DNA from: Pannonibacter tanglangensis
Lineage (GTDB): Bacteria; Pseudomonadota; Alphaproteobacteria; Rhizobiales; Stappiaceae
Reading direction: 5' to 3' (one strand)
DNA: 64,000 nt
NCBI RefSeq assembly: GCF_009915685.1
Contig: NZ_JAABLP010000003.1
The notes under the pieces were generated by a model. That model was given only the letters and a program-made list of their open reading frames with translations. It made no database searches and was not told the DNA's origin. Positions 53,998 to 62,514 of this stretch are shown in pieces. The first letter of the stretch is position 1. Each line of letters begins with the position of its first letter. The position numbers and the translations under genes are program-made.

Positions 53998-54873
53998 TTA
54001 CCCTTGAGGCGACAGGGCTGTCAGCTTGTCGGGATTGCGCTGGATGTAGATGCCACAGAGCTGGCCGTCCGGTGTCAGATCGAGGAATACAAGGCTGTCC
54101 GGCGCGCCCGGCTCTGCAAACTGCAAGGCTGTGCCGCCGTTCGCCCGGCGCGACACGATGGCCGTCCCTGGCGCCAGTTGCCGGAGCACGCCGGCCAGAA
54201 AGCCGGCCACCTCGGCCGGCCCGCTGAGCACGCGCCGGGCCGCGGCAACCTTGGCGCCGCCATCCGACACCAGCTCCACATCATCCGCCAGAACTGCGGC
54301 AAGTGCGGCCGTGTCGCCACTGCGCACGCAGGTCTCGATCAGCGCGGTCAGCCGCGCGATGTCCTCGGGCCGGGCCGGAAAGCGCGGCCGGTCGGCCTGC
54401 AGCTGTCCCCGGGCCCGTGAGGCCAGCTTGCGGCAGGTGACGCCGCTGCGGCCCAGCGTCTGGCCGATCTCCTCGAACGACAGACCGAACAGGTCATGCA
54501 GCAGGAAGGCGGCCCGCTCCAGCGGGCTGAGCCGGTCCAGCACCCGCATCACCGCCATCGACAGGTCAACCTCCGCCTCGTCCGTCGCCGGGAGATCGGA
54601 GCCGTCGTCCAGCCAGGGTTCCGGCAGCCAGCAGCCGGTGTAGGCGGCCCGCTGGCGCTTCTGACGGCGCAAGAGGTCGATGGCCCGGGTCGTGACCACC
54701 CGTGCCAGCCAGGCTTCCGGCCGGTCGGGCGGATCGGACAGCGCCAGTCCGGCCAGCCAGGCGTCCTGCACCACATCCTCGGCATCCGCCCGACTGCCCA
54801 GCAGGCGATAGGCAAGACGCATGAGCCGCGGCCGTGCCCGCGTCACCTCCTGCTGCTCCAGCCAGACCGTCAT
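53998..54873 (-). CDS. ECF41-type RNA polymerase sigma factor with SnoaL-like C-terminal domain
   Basis: 291 aa. Sigma region 2 (LMRLAYRLLGSRADAEDVVQDAWLAG), region 4 (LSPLERAAFLLHDLFGLSFEEIGQTLGRSGVTCRKL), the WLPEP linker (82-86), and a SnoaL-like domain with the DGGxK-type motif (DGGAK, 204-208) and NPDKL (280-284). These are the marks of group ECF41, in which the C-terminal domain replaces an anti-sigma factor. Downstream of a CxxC protein gene by 27 bp; the promoter of the pair matches the known ECF41 target sequence, so it probably drives its own operon. Confidence 0.92.
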   Translation of the reverse strand: MTVWLEQQEVTRARPRLMRLAYRLLGSRADAEDVVQDAWLAGLALSDPPDRPEAWLARVVTTRAIDLLRRQKRQRAAYTGCWLPEPWLDDGSDLPATDEAEVDLSMAVMRVLDRLSPLERAAFLLHDLFGLSFEEIGQTLGRSGVTCRKLASRARGQLQADRPRFPARPEDIARLTALIETCVRSGDTAALAAVLADDVELVSDGGAKVAAARRVLSGPAEVAGFLAGVLRQLAPGTAIVSRRANGGTALQFAEPGAPDSLVFLDLTPDGQLCGIYIQRNPDKLTALSPQG

Positions 54874-54900
54874 GCGTTCCTGCTCCCGTACCGGTGCGGC

Positions 54901-55437
54901 CTAGGCCCCGGCCTTGCGTGTGTGCGCAAGAGGACCGGCGCCACACTGCAGCGCATGGCCGGTCCCGCGCTTGATCACCGTGTAAACCTGCTCCGAGGCA
55001 ATCGCCGCCGCAAGACCGATCCGGCCGCGCCGGCCAAAGCGGTCCAGCACCCGCTCCCCCAGGTCCAGCTGATCCGGGCTGTCCTGCAGCACCGCTCGGG
55101 CAAAGGCCGCCGCCAGCCAGAGATCTGGCTCGACCACATCCCCGGCTTGCCCGCCCAGCAGCGGCAACAACCGGTGACGCGCGACGCCGGCCTCTTCGGC
55201 CAGTTTCAGCACCAGCTCGGCGCAGTCACCACAGCCGCCCGCCTCGGCCGTGACGAGGCGCGCGGCAAAATAGGCGGCTGCCGGCAGCCCGAAGCGGTGG
55301 TCCAGAAACGGCATCGCCAATCCGAGTTTCAGGCCACCTGTCAGATCCTGCGCGACGAGGTCTTCCAGAAAGGTCGTGTCATAGGCATAGCGGCGGCCAA
55401 AGCGGCGTGTCTGCGCCGTCAGCAGGGATGTCAGCAT
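54901..55437 (-). CDS. CxxC helical protein of the ECF41 operon, CMD/AhpD-like
   Basis: 178 aa, all-helical. Cys69-x2-Cys72 in AGGCGDCAELVLKLAEEAGV resembles the peroxidatic motif of carboxymuconolactone decarboxylase/AhpD proteins (Glu before, Cys-x2-Cys), but the His normally three residues after the second Cys is missing (Leu). Carboxymuconolactone decarboxylase-like proteins are one of the three protein types typically encoded with ECF41 sigma factors. First gene of the operon; ATG at 55437. Confidence 0.75.
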   Translation of the reverse strand: MLTSLLTAQTRRFGRRYAYDTTFLEDLVAQDLTGGLKLGLAMPFLDHRFGLPAAAYFAARLVTAEAGGCGDCAELVLKLAEEAGVARHRLLPLLGGQAGDVVEPDLWLAAAFARAVLQDSPDQLDLGERVLDRFGRRGRIGLAAAIASEQVYTVIKRGTGHALQCGAGPLAHTRKAGA

Positions 55438-55498
55438 GGGGTCTCCGGCGAGAGCTTGAGGGAAGCAATGCGCAGGCAGAGATCGCCTGCACGTCCAT

Positions 55499-55524
55499 GA
55501 CGCTCGACCCCGCAAAACGTGACA
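55499..55524 (-). promoter_or_regulatory. ECF41-type promoter
   Basis: On the - strand TGTCACG (55518-55524), a 15-base spacer and CGTC (55499-55502). As I recall, the ECF41 consensus is TGTCACA with CGTC at -10; this is a near-exact match. It lies about 60 bp before the start of the first gene, between it and the divergent LysR gene. Confidence 0.75.
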
Positions 55525-55689
55525 TGCCCGATCTGCCGGTAGGGTGATGCTGCCGTCGCCACACGGTCCACCTCTTGAGGCCTTCCCGACAGGGTTCAAC
55601 TTTCATTCCAATTTCTCATCACCCTGCGCTAGTCTGATCGGAACCTGCAGGTCTTTCCTGCGCAAGCTCCGCCGATCCGGAATGATCTC

Positions 55690-56616
55690 ATGCTCAAGCG
55701 CGCCTTTCTTCCTCCCGCCGATGCCCTCGTCGCCTTCGAGGCGGCAGCCCGGCACGAGAGCTTCACGCGGGCAGCGGAGGAGCTGCACCTGACGCAGGGC
55801 GCGGTCTCCAAGCAGATCCGCCATCTGGAGCAGCGACTTGGCGTTGCCCTGTTCTCCCGGGTGCGGCAGCGCGTGCTCCTGACCGATGCCGGCCGGCTCT
55901 ACCTGCACGAGGTGCGCGGGGCGCTTGACCATCTGCACGACGCCACCCGGCAGGTGATGTCCTTTGCCGGCAGTCAGGACGTGCTCAATCTGGCGGTCCT
56001 GCCCACCTTCGGCACCCGCTGGCTGGCCCCGCGCCTTGCCGATTTCCTGCGCCAGACCCCGCAGGCCGCGCTCAACATCTCCATCCGCCTCAGGCCCTTC
56101 GACTTCGAGCTGGAGCCGTTCGACGGCGCGATCCACCATGGTGACCCGATCTGGGCCGGCGGCATCGTCGAGCCGCTGTTTCCCGAAGAGACCATCGTCG
56201 TCTGCTCGCGCCCGTTCCGCGACCGGCATCTTCTGGCAGGGCCTGCCGACCTGCTGCGGGTGCCGCGCCTGCAGCTCGCCACCCGGCCGATGGCCTGGCG
56301 CGACTGGTTCGAGGCCAAGGGGCTTGTGACCGACACCGCCTTCCAGGGCCCGCGTTTCGAGCAGTTCGGCATGATCGCCGAGGCCGCCGCGCATCATCTG
56401 GGCGTTGCCATCATGCCGGTGTTCTTCGTCGAGGACGAGCTGGCCTCCGGCCGGCTGGTGAAGCTCTTCGACGGCACGGTCGAGGAACGCTCCGCCTATC
56501 ATTTCGTCTATCCGGAGAACCGTGCCTTGCGTCCCGTGGTCTCCGCCTTCCGCCGCTGGCTGACGGCCGAGGCGCGCTCGGCGCGGCTCAGCCGGGAAAG
56601 CCTGCTGCCGGGCTGA
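55690..56616 (+). CDS. LysR-family regulator (GcvA-like)
   Basis: 308 aa. N-terminal HTH (ALVAFEAAARHESFTRAAEELHLTQGAVSKQIRHLEQRL), effector domain with LNLAVLPTFGTRWL and FDGAIHHGDPIW. GcvA-subfamily by the N-terminus. Target not evident: divergent from the ECF41 operon and followed by a glycosyltransferase gene. ATG at 55690. Confidence 0.92.
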   Translation: MLKRAFLPPADALVAFEAAARHESFTRAAEELHLTQGAVSKQIRHLEQRLGVALFSRVRQRVLLTDAGRLYLHEVRGALDHLHDATRQVMSFAGSQDVLNLAVLPTFGTRWLAPRLADFLRQTPQAALNISIRLRPFDFELEPFDGAIHHGDPIWAGGIVEPLFPEETIVVCSRPFRDRHLLAGPADLLRVPRLQLATRPMAWRDWFEAKGLVTDTAFQGPRFEQFGMIAEAAAHHLGVAIMPVFFVEDELASGRLVKLFDGTVEERSAYHFVYPENRALRPVVSAFRRWLTAEARSARLSRESLLPG

Positions 56617-56680
56617 TGCGTGCTTTTCACAGGCGACTGCAGCGCGTATTGAAGGCGGACGCAATTCAGGGGCGCATGCC

Positions 56681-57769
56681 GTGACCTATCCCTTCCGCGA
56701 CCGGTTCCACGCAGCCCGCAAGGCTCTGATCCACCGTCTGGAACATCTCTGGCCGTCCTTGCCGCTGGACGCGGTGAGCGACGCGGTCGCGCCCGGTCTT
56801 GTCCAGCGCGTGACGCCGAAGCCCGTGCCGACGACGCCGATGCCGGCCCAGGCGCTCGACTGGCTCGCCGTCCACGGCGGCCGCACCGAGCAGCAGGGCG
56901 TCCTGCGCCTGACCCGTCCCGTGACCGTCGACCCGAAGATGGGCCTGCTTTTCGCCGGGGGCCGCATCGTCTGGGGCAGCAGCGACACGCCGGAGCGCGA
57001 GCGGGGCCCGGATTTCATCGGGCATCTGCTGTCGCCGCAGCGCCGCCTGCCGGCCGCGATCCTGCTGCACCACGTGCATGGCGACAACTACTTCCATTTC
57101 TTCTTCTTCGTGCTGAGCAAGGTTGTTGTCGCCGAGGCGGCAGGGCTCGATCCCTCGATCCCGTTCCTCGTCGACGCCCGCACGGCCTCGACGCCCTGGT
57201 TCCAGCAGGCGCAAGCGCTCGGGGTCTTCGGCAGCCGTCCCCTGATCGTGCAGGAACGCGGCGAGGTGATCGCCGTCGAGACCGCCCATGTGGTGCGGGA
57301 TTTCTTCCTGACCCGGCCGCTGATGGAAGCGATTGCCGCAAGGTTCGGCGTCAGCGCCGATGCAACGGGAGAGCCGCTGTTTCTGGAGCGCCGGGCAAGC
57401 GCCGCCAATGGCCGCCGCTTCCGCAATCAGGACGAGGTCACCGCGCTCGCCCGGCGCAAGGGCTTTCGCGTCGTTGATCCGGGCACGCTGCCGCTGCGAG
57501 AGCAGGCCGCCCTGTTTGCCGCGGCGCCGGCGGTGGCTGGCGCGCATGGGGCGGGGCTGACCAATCTTCTCTTCCGGCAGGGGCCGTGCCGCGTGCTGGA
57601 GCTGTTCAGCCCCGGCATGGGCTCGCCGCATTACTTCATGCTGGCGCGCGAAAAGGGCTTTGCCTACGAAAGCCAGCTCACCTTCAATCCGGAAGGCCGG
57701 GCCTTCACGGCGGACACGGATGTCAATCTCGAGGCCCTGTCCGGGGGTCTTGACCGCCTGCTCGCCTGA
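56681..57769 (+). CDS. Glycosyltransferase family 61 protein
   Basis: 362 aa with the GT61 (DUF563) marks: HHVHGDNYFHFFFFVLSK, PLFLERR, VAGAHGAGLTNLLF and LELFSPGMGS. No signal peptide; cytosolic or membrane-associated. GTG at 56681 is the only in-frame start in place; CAGGGG lies upstream. Probably makes a surface glycan with the three glycosyltransferases on the opposite strand. Confidence 0.85.
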   Translation: MTYPFRDRFHAARKALIHRLEHLWPSLPLDAVSDAVAPGLVQRVTPKPVPTTPMPAQALDWLAVHGGRTEQQGVLRLTRPVTVDPKMGLLFAGGRIVWGSSDTPERERGPDFIGHLLSPQRRLPAAILLHHVHGDNYFHFFFFVLSKVVVAEAAGLDPSIPFLVDARTASTPWFQQAQALGVFGSRPLIVQERGEVIAVETAHVVRDFFLTRPLMEAIAARFGVSADATGEPLFLERRASAANGRRFRNQDEVTALARRKGFRVVDPGTLPLREQAALFAAAPAVAGAHGAGLTNLLFRQGPCRVLELFSPGMGSPHYFMLAREKGFAYESQLTFNPEGRAFTADTDVNLEALSGGLDRLLA

Positions 57770-57775
57770 CGCGCC

Positions 57776-58528
57776 TCAGAGATAGTCCTTGAAGCTCGGC
57801 GGCGGCAGCTCGCGCAGGATGCGGTCGCGGTGGCGGTAGGCGAGCGGATGCAGCACGTCGGCGCAGATGAAGGACCAGGGCAGCGGATAGGCCGTGGTCA
57901 CATCCGGCCCCTGGCTGTCATTGGCCTGGCGCGGTGTCGAGGCCGGATTGCGGGCAAGATCCGCCGATGCCAGGTCGAGCCGCGCAGTGACCGTATCCAG
58001 CCAGGCCTGCGTGAACGCCGTGCCCGGCTTGAAGATATAGGCACACATGCCGATCAGCCGCTTGTAGTTCAGCCGCAGATAACGGTAGCGCATCAGGTTG
58101 GCGAGCGAGCCCGCCCGCCGCGTGCCGATGTAGAGATCCCCGCCCAGCCGGTGCCGGTGGATATGCGCCACGCCCTTGGGCGAGCCCTCGCGGTAGCCGA
58201 TGCCGAAGGCGTCGCTGGCCTCCAGCCGGTCAAACGCCGGCAGCCAGCTCTCGCGTGTGAACTTGATGTCGGCATAGCCGCCGCCATGGTGATGCATGAA
58301 ATAGGGGCGCAGGTAATCGGAGCGATGCACGGCGCTGAGGCGATCGTAGGCCGGGTGCAGCGGCGCGCCCGGCACCAGCCAGTCGGACAGCGTGTCCGGC
58401 GTCACGAGGATCACCTGCGCGCCGGTCGCCGACAGGCTCGCCAGGCAGCGCGCCCGGTCCTCCGACATCGGGTTGCTGCCCGTCCAGAAGGCAAAGACCC
58501 GTCGCTCCAGTGTCCGCTCATCCGCCAT
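57776..58528 (-). CDS. Glycosyltransferase of the sugar-binding DxD / Caps_synth type
   Basis: 250 aa. VFAFWTGSNPM at the start, AVHRSDYLRPYFMHHHGGGYADIKF holding the DxD-like ADI metal site, and a C-terminus with aromatic residues. Resembles GT32/capsule synthesis enzymes. ATG at 58528 follows GGAGCGGATC. Ends 6 bp from the convergent GT61 gene; the upstream GT2 gene ends 31 bp before it. Confidence 0.8.
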   Translation of the reverse strand: MADERTLERRVFAFWTGSNPMSEDRARCLASLSATGAQVILVTPDTLSDWLVPGAPLHPAYDRLSAVHRSDYLRPYFMHHHGGGYADIKFTRESWLPAFDRLEASDAFGIGYREGSPKGVAHIHRHRLGGDLYIGTRRAGSLANLMRYRYLRLNYKRLIGMCAYIFKPGTAFTQAWLDTVTARLDLASADLARNPASTPRQANDSQGPDVTTAYPLPWSFICADVLHPLAYRHRDRILRELPPPSFKDYL

Positions 58529-58559
58529 GATCCGCTCCGGTGCTGCCGGGACCCATCGT

Positions 58560-59525
58560 TCATCGCCCGTCGATGGTGCCATAATAGTCCGGCCGGTGGC
58601 CGAAGACGCCCTGCAGGTTGCCCGAGGCCCGGGCCAGCCGCAGCCGCGCCTTGTAATAGCGGTGCTCGGCACGCCGGCTTCCGGCCAGCTGCTGCAGCCG
58701 CGCCAGGGTGAGGAGCACGGCCCCGCCCACCAGCCGCCGCAGGCCCTTGACCAGATACTTCACGGCGGCGCGGGCGTATCCGGTCTTCAGGATATCGGCC
58801 TGCACATGCGCCTCGGCGCTGGCGCGCACCAGCGCGATCAGCCGCTCCGGCGCCACCCGGCTCGCCGGCACATCCTCGGTCACCACGGCCCGCGGCGCCC
58901 AGACGATGCGGTGCCCCTTGGCATGGGCCCGCTCGAAGAAATCGAGGTCCTCATAGCCGTTGAGGAACACCGGGTTGTAGCTGAGGCCGCTGCCCTCGGG
59001 CCGGATCAGCCGCGCCGAGAAGGCGACATTGTTGGTCGACGCGCGCGGCAGGACGGTGCCCTCCGGGTCCGGGCGCATCACTTCCGGCGGCCACCAGTCC
59101 GGCGCGGGCCGCTCGAAGCGCTTCCTCACCCAGCCATAGGTCACCTCGGCCGCATGCGCCTGCGCGGTCGCCAGATGCATCGCCAGCCAGTCCGGCTCGG
59201 CCACCTCGTCATCGTCGATCAGCGCGATCCAGTCATAGCCATGCGCCAGGGCCTCGGTCAGCGAGCGGTTGCGGGCAAAGGGGATGCCGCGCCGCGTCTC
59301 AAGCGCGTAATGCACCGGCAGCAACGAGCTGCGCGCCACCTCGTCCACCACGCTGCGGCTCGCCGGTTCGCTGTCATTCTCGATGACGCAGATCTCGGCG
59401 CCGACATCCGCCGGCAGCACCTGCCGGGCGAGCGAGGCGAGGCAGGCGCGCAGCATGTCCGGCCGCCGCGCCGTGCAGACGAGCATGCCGACCCGCAGGC
59501 GGGGTGTCGCGCCGGTCGCCGTCAT
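58560..59525 (-). CDS. Glycosyltransferase family 2 protein
   Basis: 321 aa. GT-A fold: RVGMLVCTARRPDMLRACLASL, IENDSEP, RNRSLTEAL, metal site IDDDEV, and the acceptor region NGYEDLDFFERA. Overlaps the GT4 gene start by 4 bases, so they are coupled. Inferred to build a surface polysaccharide. Confidence 0.9.
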   Translation of the reverse strand: MTATGATPRLRVGMLVCTARRPDMLRACLASLARQVLPADVGAEICVIENDSEPASRSVVDEVARSSLLPVHYALETRRGIPFARNRSLTEALAHGYDWIALIDDDEVAEPDWLAMHLATAQAHAAEVTYGWVRKRFERPAPDWWPPEVMRPDPEGTVLPRASTNNVAFSARLIRPEGSGLSYNPVFLNGYEDLDFFERAHAKGHRIVWAPRAVVTEDVPASRVAPERLIALVRASAEAHVQADILKTGYARAAVKYLVKGLRRLVGGAVLLTLARLQQLAGSRRAEHRYYKARLRLARASGNLQGVFGHRPDYYGTIDGR

Positions 59526-60592
59526 CTCGGCGCGCCCTTTGCGGCCATCCTTTGCAAGAGATCGTCATAGCGCCGGGCCACCACGGCCAGATCGAGCTGC
59601 CCGGCCGCATGGGCCCGCGCCGCCTCGCCCCTGGCGCGGCAGTCTTCCGCATCACTGACAAGCGGGGCAAGCGCGGCGCGCACGCTGTCCGGCGTGATCG
59701 TGTCGAGAAGGGTTGCCGCGGCCCCGGCTGCTTCCGGCGTCCCGCCGCCGTTGCCGGCAATGACCGCGCAGCCGCAGGACATGGCCTCCACCACCGCCCG
59801 CGGGAAGCCTTCCCGCACGATGGACGGCAGCGCGGCAATGGCGGAGCGGGCCAGCTCGGCGCGCACCGCGTCGATGGTCAGGCTGCGGTGCACCTCGATG
59901 TCAGTCCGCCCGCCCGCGCGCGCCTCGATCGAGCGGGCAAAGGCGGCCTCCTCTTCGGTCTGCACCGACATGACCAGCGACAGGGTCCAGCCCGGGGCAT
60001 CCAGGCCGAGGAAGGCGTCCAGCAGCTCGCCAATGCCCTTGTCGGCACGGGCGCGGCCCACATAGGTGATCCGCTGGTCCTTTGCGCCCGGCAGCCAGAG
60101 GCCGGTGTCGACACCGTTGGGGATCACCTCGCTGCGGTCCGCGACGCCGGGAAAGTCCTCCAGGAAGGTCCGCCGGATGAAGTCGCTGACGAAGATCACC
60201 CGCCGGACGCGGGTGAGCTGACGGCTGCGGCGCCAGCGGGACAGGAAGGTCTTCTGCCGCTTCAGCAGTCCGTGGCGATGCAGGACAACCGGCACATGCG
60301 GCAGGGCGCGGGCGATGGCCGCCGCGCTCTCGGGATGCTGGTGCACCACGATCACGTCGGGCTCGGCCACCTTCAGCCGGTCGATGCACCCGGCCACCAT
60401 GCTGCGCTGGGACGAGGCCACCACGGAGCGGAACGGCACGTCGGGAAAGGGATTGTCCACGGCCGCGCCGATGACGGTCGTCGTCTCGCGGTGGCGGCTG
60501 GCCAGGATGAGGTCACGCGCCACCAGATCGATGGACGTGGCCCCTTCCGGCGAGAAGCGCATGCCGCGCGGCAGGACAATGGAAACGCGCAC
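59522..60592 (-). CDS. Glycosyltransferase family 4 protein
   Basis: 356 aa GT-B fold: VSIVLPRGMRFSPEGATSID, HRHGLLKRQ, EVIPNGVDTGLW, YVGRARADKGIGELLDAF and the EX7E-like SIVREGFPRAVVEAMSCGCAVIAGNGGG. First gene of the three-gene GT4-GT2-GT group. Confidence 0.92.
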   Translation of the reverse strand: MRVSIVLPRGMRFSPEGATSIDLVARDLILASRHRETTTVIGAAVDNPFPDVPFRSVVASSQRSMVAGCIDRLKVAEPDVIVVHQHPESAAAIARALPHVPVVLHRHGLLKRQKTFLSRWRRSRQLTRVRRVIFVSDFIRRTFLEDFPGVADRSEVIPNGVDTGLWLPGAKDQRITYVGRARADKGIGELLDAFLGLDAPGWTLSLVMSVQTEEEAAFARSIEARAGGRTDIEVHRSLTIDAVRAELARSAIAALPSIVREGFPRAVVEAMSCGCAVIAGNGGGTPEAAGAAATLLDTITPDSVRAALAPLVSDAEDCRARGEAARAHAAGQLDLAVVARRYDDLLQRMAAKGAPR

Positions 60593-60672
60593 CGCGTGGG
60601 CTCCGTGTGGTTCCGGGTTTCTCCCTGACTACCGCCCGGCAAGCCGGGCTGCAAGCACTACCCTCCGCCCTT

Positions 60673-60727
60673 GCAACCATCTGGCAACCATCTGGCAGCC
60701 ATCCGGCCACCACCCGGCCACCATCCG
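60673..60727. repeat. 11-bp tandem repeat, five units
   Basis: GCAACCATCTG twice, GCAGCCATCCG, GCCACCACCCG and GCCACCATCCG without spacing (60673-60727), in the 144-bp gap between the GT4 gene and the DMT transporter. No other element seen in the gap. Confidence 0.85.
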
Positions 60728-60736
60728 GGCCGCTGC

Positions 60737-61696
60737 TCAGGCCGATCCCTGCGGTCGCAGGTCGCCACCGTGCACAGGGCTTGCCGCCGCTGCGTCATCG
60801 GGGGTCGCGGCCGTTGCGGCGGCCGCCGCGTCGGCCTGGCGCGTGCGTTCGGCCGCCATGCCCGCCCATTGCCCGGCCAGCACGCTGACCAGCACGAGGC
60901 CCATGCCCACCAGCTGCCAGAAGCTCAGGCCCTGATCCAGCCAGACCCAGCCCAGCACCACGGCCATCGCCGGCGACAGCAGCGCGATCGGCGCCACGGC
61001 CGTCGGGCCCATCAGCGCGATGCCGCGGAACCAGAGCAGATAGGTGAGCCCCGCGCCGATGAAGCTGAAATAGGCGAAGGCCACCCAGTTGGTCAGCGTC
61101 AGCGGCGGCAGCGCCGGCTCGCTCAGCAGGGCCAGCGGGACGAGCAGCAGGCCGCCGGCCGTCAGCTGCCAGGCCGTGAAGGTGACGGCCGAGACATCCG
61201 GCTTCCAGTAGCGGGTCAGCACGGTGCCGAAGGCCATCGACACGGCGCCGCCCAGCGCGGCGAGGATGCCGGGGCCGTCGAGGGCCGCTTCCGGCCGCAA
61301 GGTGAGCAGGCCGACGCCGAACAGCCCGGTCATCGCGGCCACGGCTGCCACGGCGGTCAGCGGCGTGCCGATCAGCAGGCGCGAGAGCGCGAGCACGATC
61401 AGGGGCTGCACGGCCCCGACCGTTGCCGCCACACCGCCGGGCAGGCGATAGGCGCCGATGTTCATCAGCGTCCAGAACAGCGTGAAATTGAGCGCGCCCA
61501 GCACCGTGACGCGCCAGATCCACTTGCCGCGCGGCAGCTGGCGCACGATCAGCAGCAGCAGCAGGGCCGCCGGCAGGGCCCGCCACATGGCAAGCGTCAT
61601 CGGCCGGTCCGGCGGCAGGAATTCGGTGATCACGATGTAGCTGCTGCCCCAGATCAGCGGGGCAACAGCGGTGGCAAGCAGGGAAAGCCTCAACAT
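60737..61696 (-). CDS. EamA/DMT-family transporter
   Basis: 319 aa with about ten transmembrane helices in two EamA halves (LLATAVAPLIWGSSYIVITEFLP, ALPAALLLLLIVRQLPRG, FSFIGAGLTYLLWFRGIAL). The C-terminal 35 residues are an Ala-rich cytosolic tail. Inner-membrane exporter of metabolites; substrate unknown. Only 23 bp after a nitroreductase gene, so cotranscribed with it. Confidence 0.9.
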   Translation of the reverse strand: MLRLSLLATAVAPLIWGSSYIVITEFLPPDRPMTLAMWRALPAALLLLLIVRQLPRGKWIWRVTVLGALNFTLFWTLMNIGAYRLPGGVAATVGAVQPLIVLALSRLLIGTPLTAVAAVAAMTGLFGVGLLTLRPEAALDGPGILAALGGAVSMAFGTVLTRYWKPDVSAVTFTAWQLTAGGLLLVPLALLSEPALPPLTLTNWVAFAYFSFIGAGLTYLLWFRGIALMGPTAVAPIALLSPAMAVVLGWVWLDQGLSFWQLVGMGLVLVSVLAGQWAGMAAERTRQADAAAAATAATPDDAAAASPVHGGDLRPQGSA

Positions 61697-61719
61697 GGGC
61701 GGGGTCCGTTCGGCAAGGA

Positions 61720-62346
61720 TCAGAGGAGTGTTGCGACGGACGCTGGGGCGAGACGCGGCTTCTGTGGCCAGTTGCCCGCGGCGGTGCGGCCCACGGCGAC
61801 GAGCATCACCGGGACTTCATCCTGCGCCAGGCCGAAGGCCTGCGCCACTGCGTCCGCATCAAACCCAACCATCGGGCAGGCGCCCAGTCCGTGCGCCTGT
61901 GCGGCGATCATCAGGAAAGCACCGGCGAGGCTCGCGGACCGGATGGCCTCGTCGCGGGACAGCCGAAGGTTGTCCCCGTAGAATGCGTCGGCGGCCGATG
62001 CCAGATCGGCGGCCAGCGCTGCCGGCATATATCCGGCCTCGACACTGGGTGCAAGCAAGGGTGGCAGGCTGCCCTGCCGCGGGTGCAGACCGCAGAGGAT
62101 GAAGGTGACGGCAGCCTCGCTGACCTTGGCCTGTCCTGCCGCAAGGGCCTGCAGGCGCGCCTTCTCCTGCGGCGAGCGCACCGCAAGGAAGCGCCAGTTC
62201 TGCAGGTTGAACGCCGTCGGTGCCCGCGTGGCAAGCTCGACCAGGCGCAAGATCGCGGCATCCTCCAGCGCACTGTCCGGCTGGAAGAAGTTTGTGGAGG
62301 AACGGGTCTCGATGGCGTCGACAAGGGCCGGGATCTGGATCTGCAT
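61720..62346 (-). CDS. Nitroreductase-family FMN protein
   Basis: 208 aa: RSSTNFFQPDSAL, RAPTAFNLQNWRFLAV (FMN site) and a C-terminal GLGACPMVGFDADAVA. NAD(P)H-dependent flavoenzyme; physiological substrate unknown. Divergent from a LysR regulator, which may control this gene and the DMT transporter. Confidence 0.88.
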   Translation of the reverse strand: MQIQIPALVDAIETRSSTNFFQPDSALEDAAILRLVELATRAPTAFNLQNWRFLAVRSPQEKARLQALAAGQAKVSEAAVTFILCGLHPRQGSLPPLLAPSVEAGYMPAALAADLASAADAFYGDNLRLSRDEAIRSASLAGAFLMIAAQAHGLGACPMVGFDADAVAQAFGLAQDEVPVMLVAVGRTAAGNWPQKPRLAPASVATLL

Positions 62347-62479
62347 GGCTGGCTCCGGGCGTCAGGAAAGAAGGGGGCGGTGGGGCCCCCGCGTCGGCGG
62401 AGGTCCGAAAGGCCGGGCCCCTGCCGCGATCCCAGAGGTACCCCGGCGCCCGTTGGTCGATAATCCTGCAGAATTTTGG

Positions 62480-62501
62480 TTCACTCATGACCAGAAGTGA
62501 A
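62480..62501. promoter_or_regulatory. Inverted repeat, LysR-type operator
   Basis: TTCACT (62480-62485), ten bases, AGTGAA (62496-62501), in the divergent gap of the nitroreductase and LysR genes. Position and form fit a LysR autoregulatory site. It overlaps an upstream GTG of the LysR frame and therefore favours the ATG at 62515. Confidence 0.55.
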
Positions 62502-62514
62502 TAATGATGTCCGG

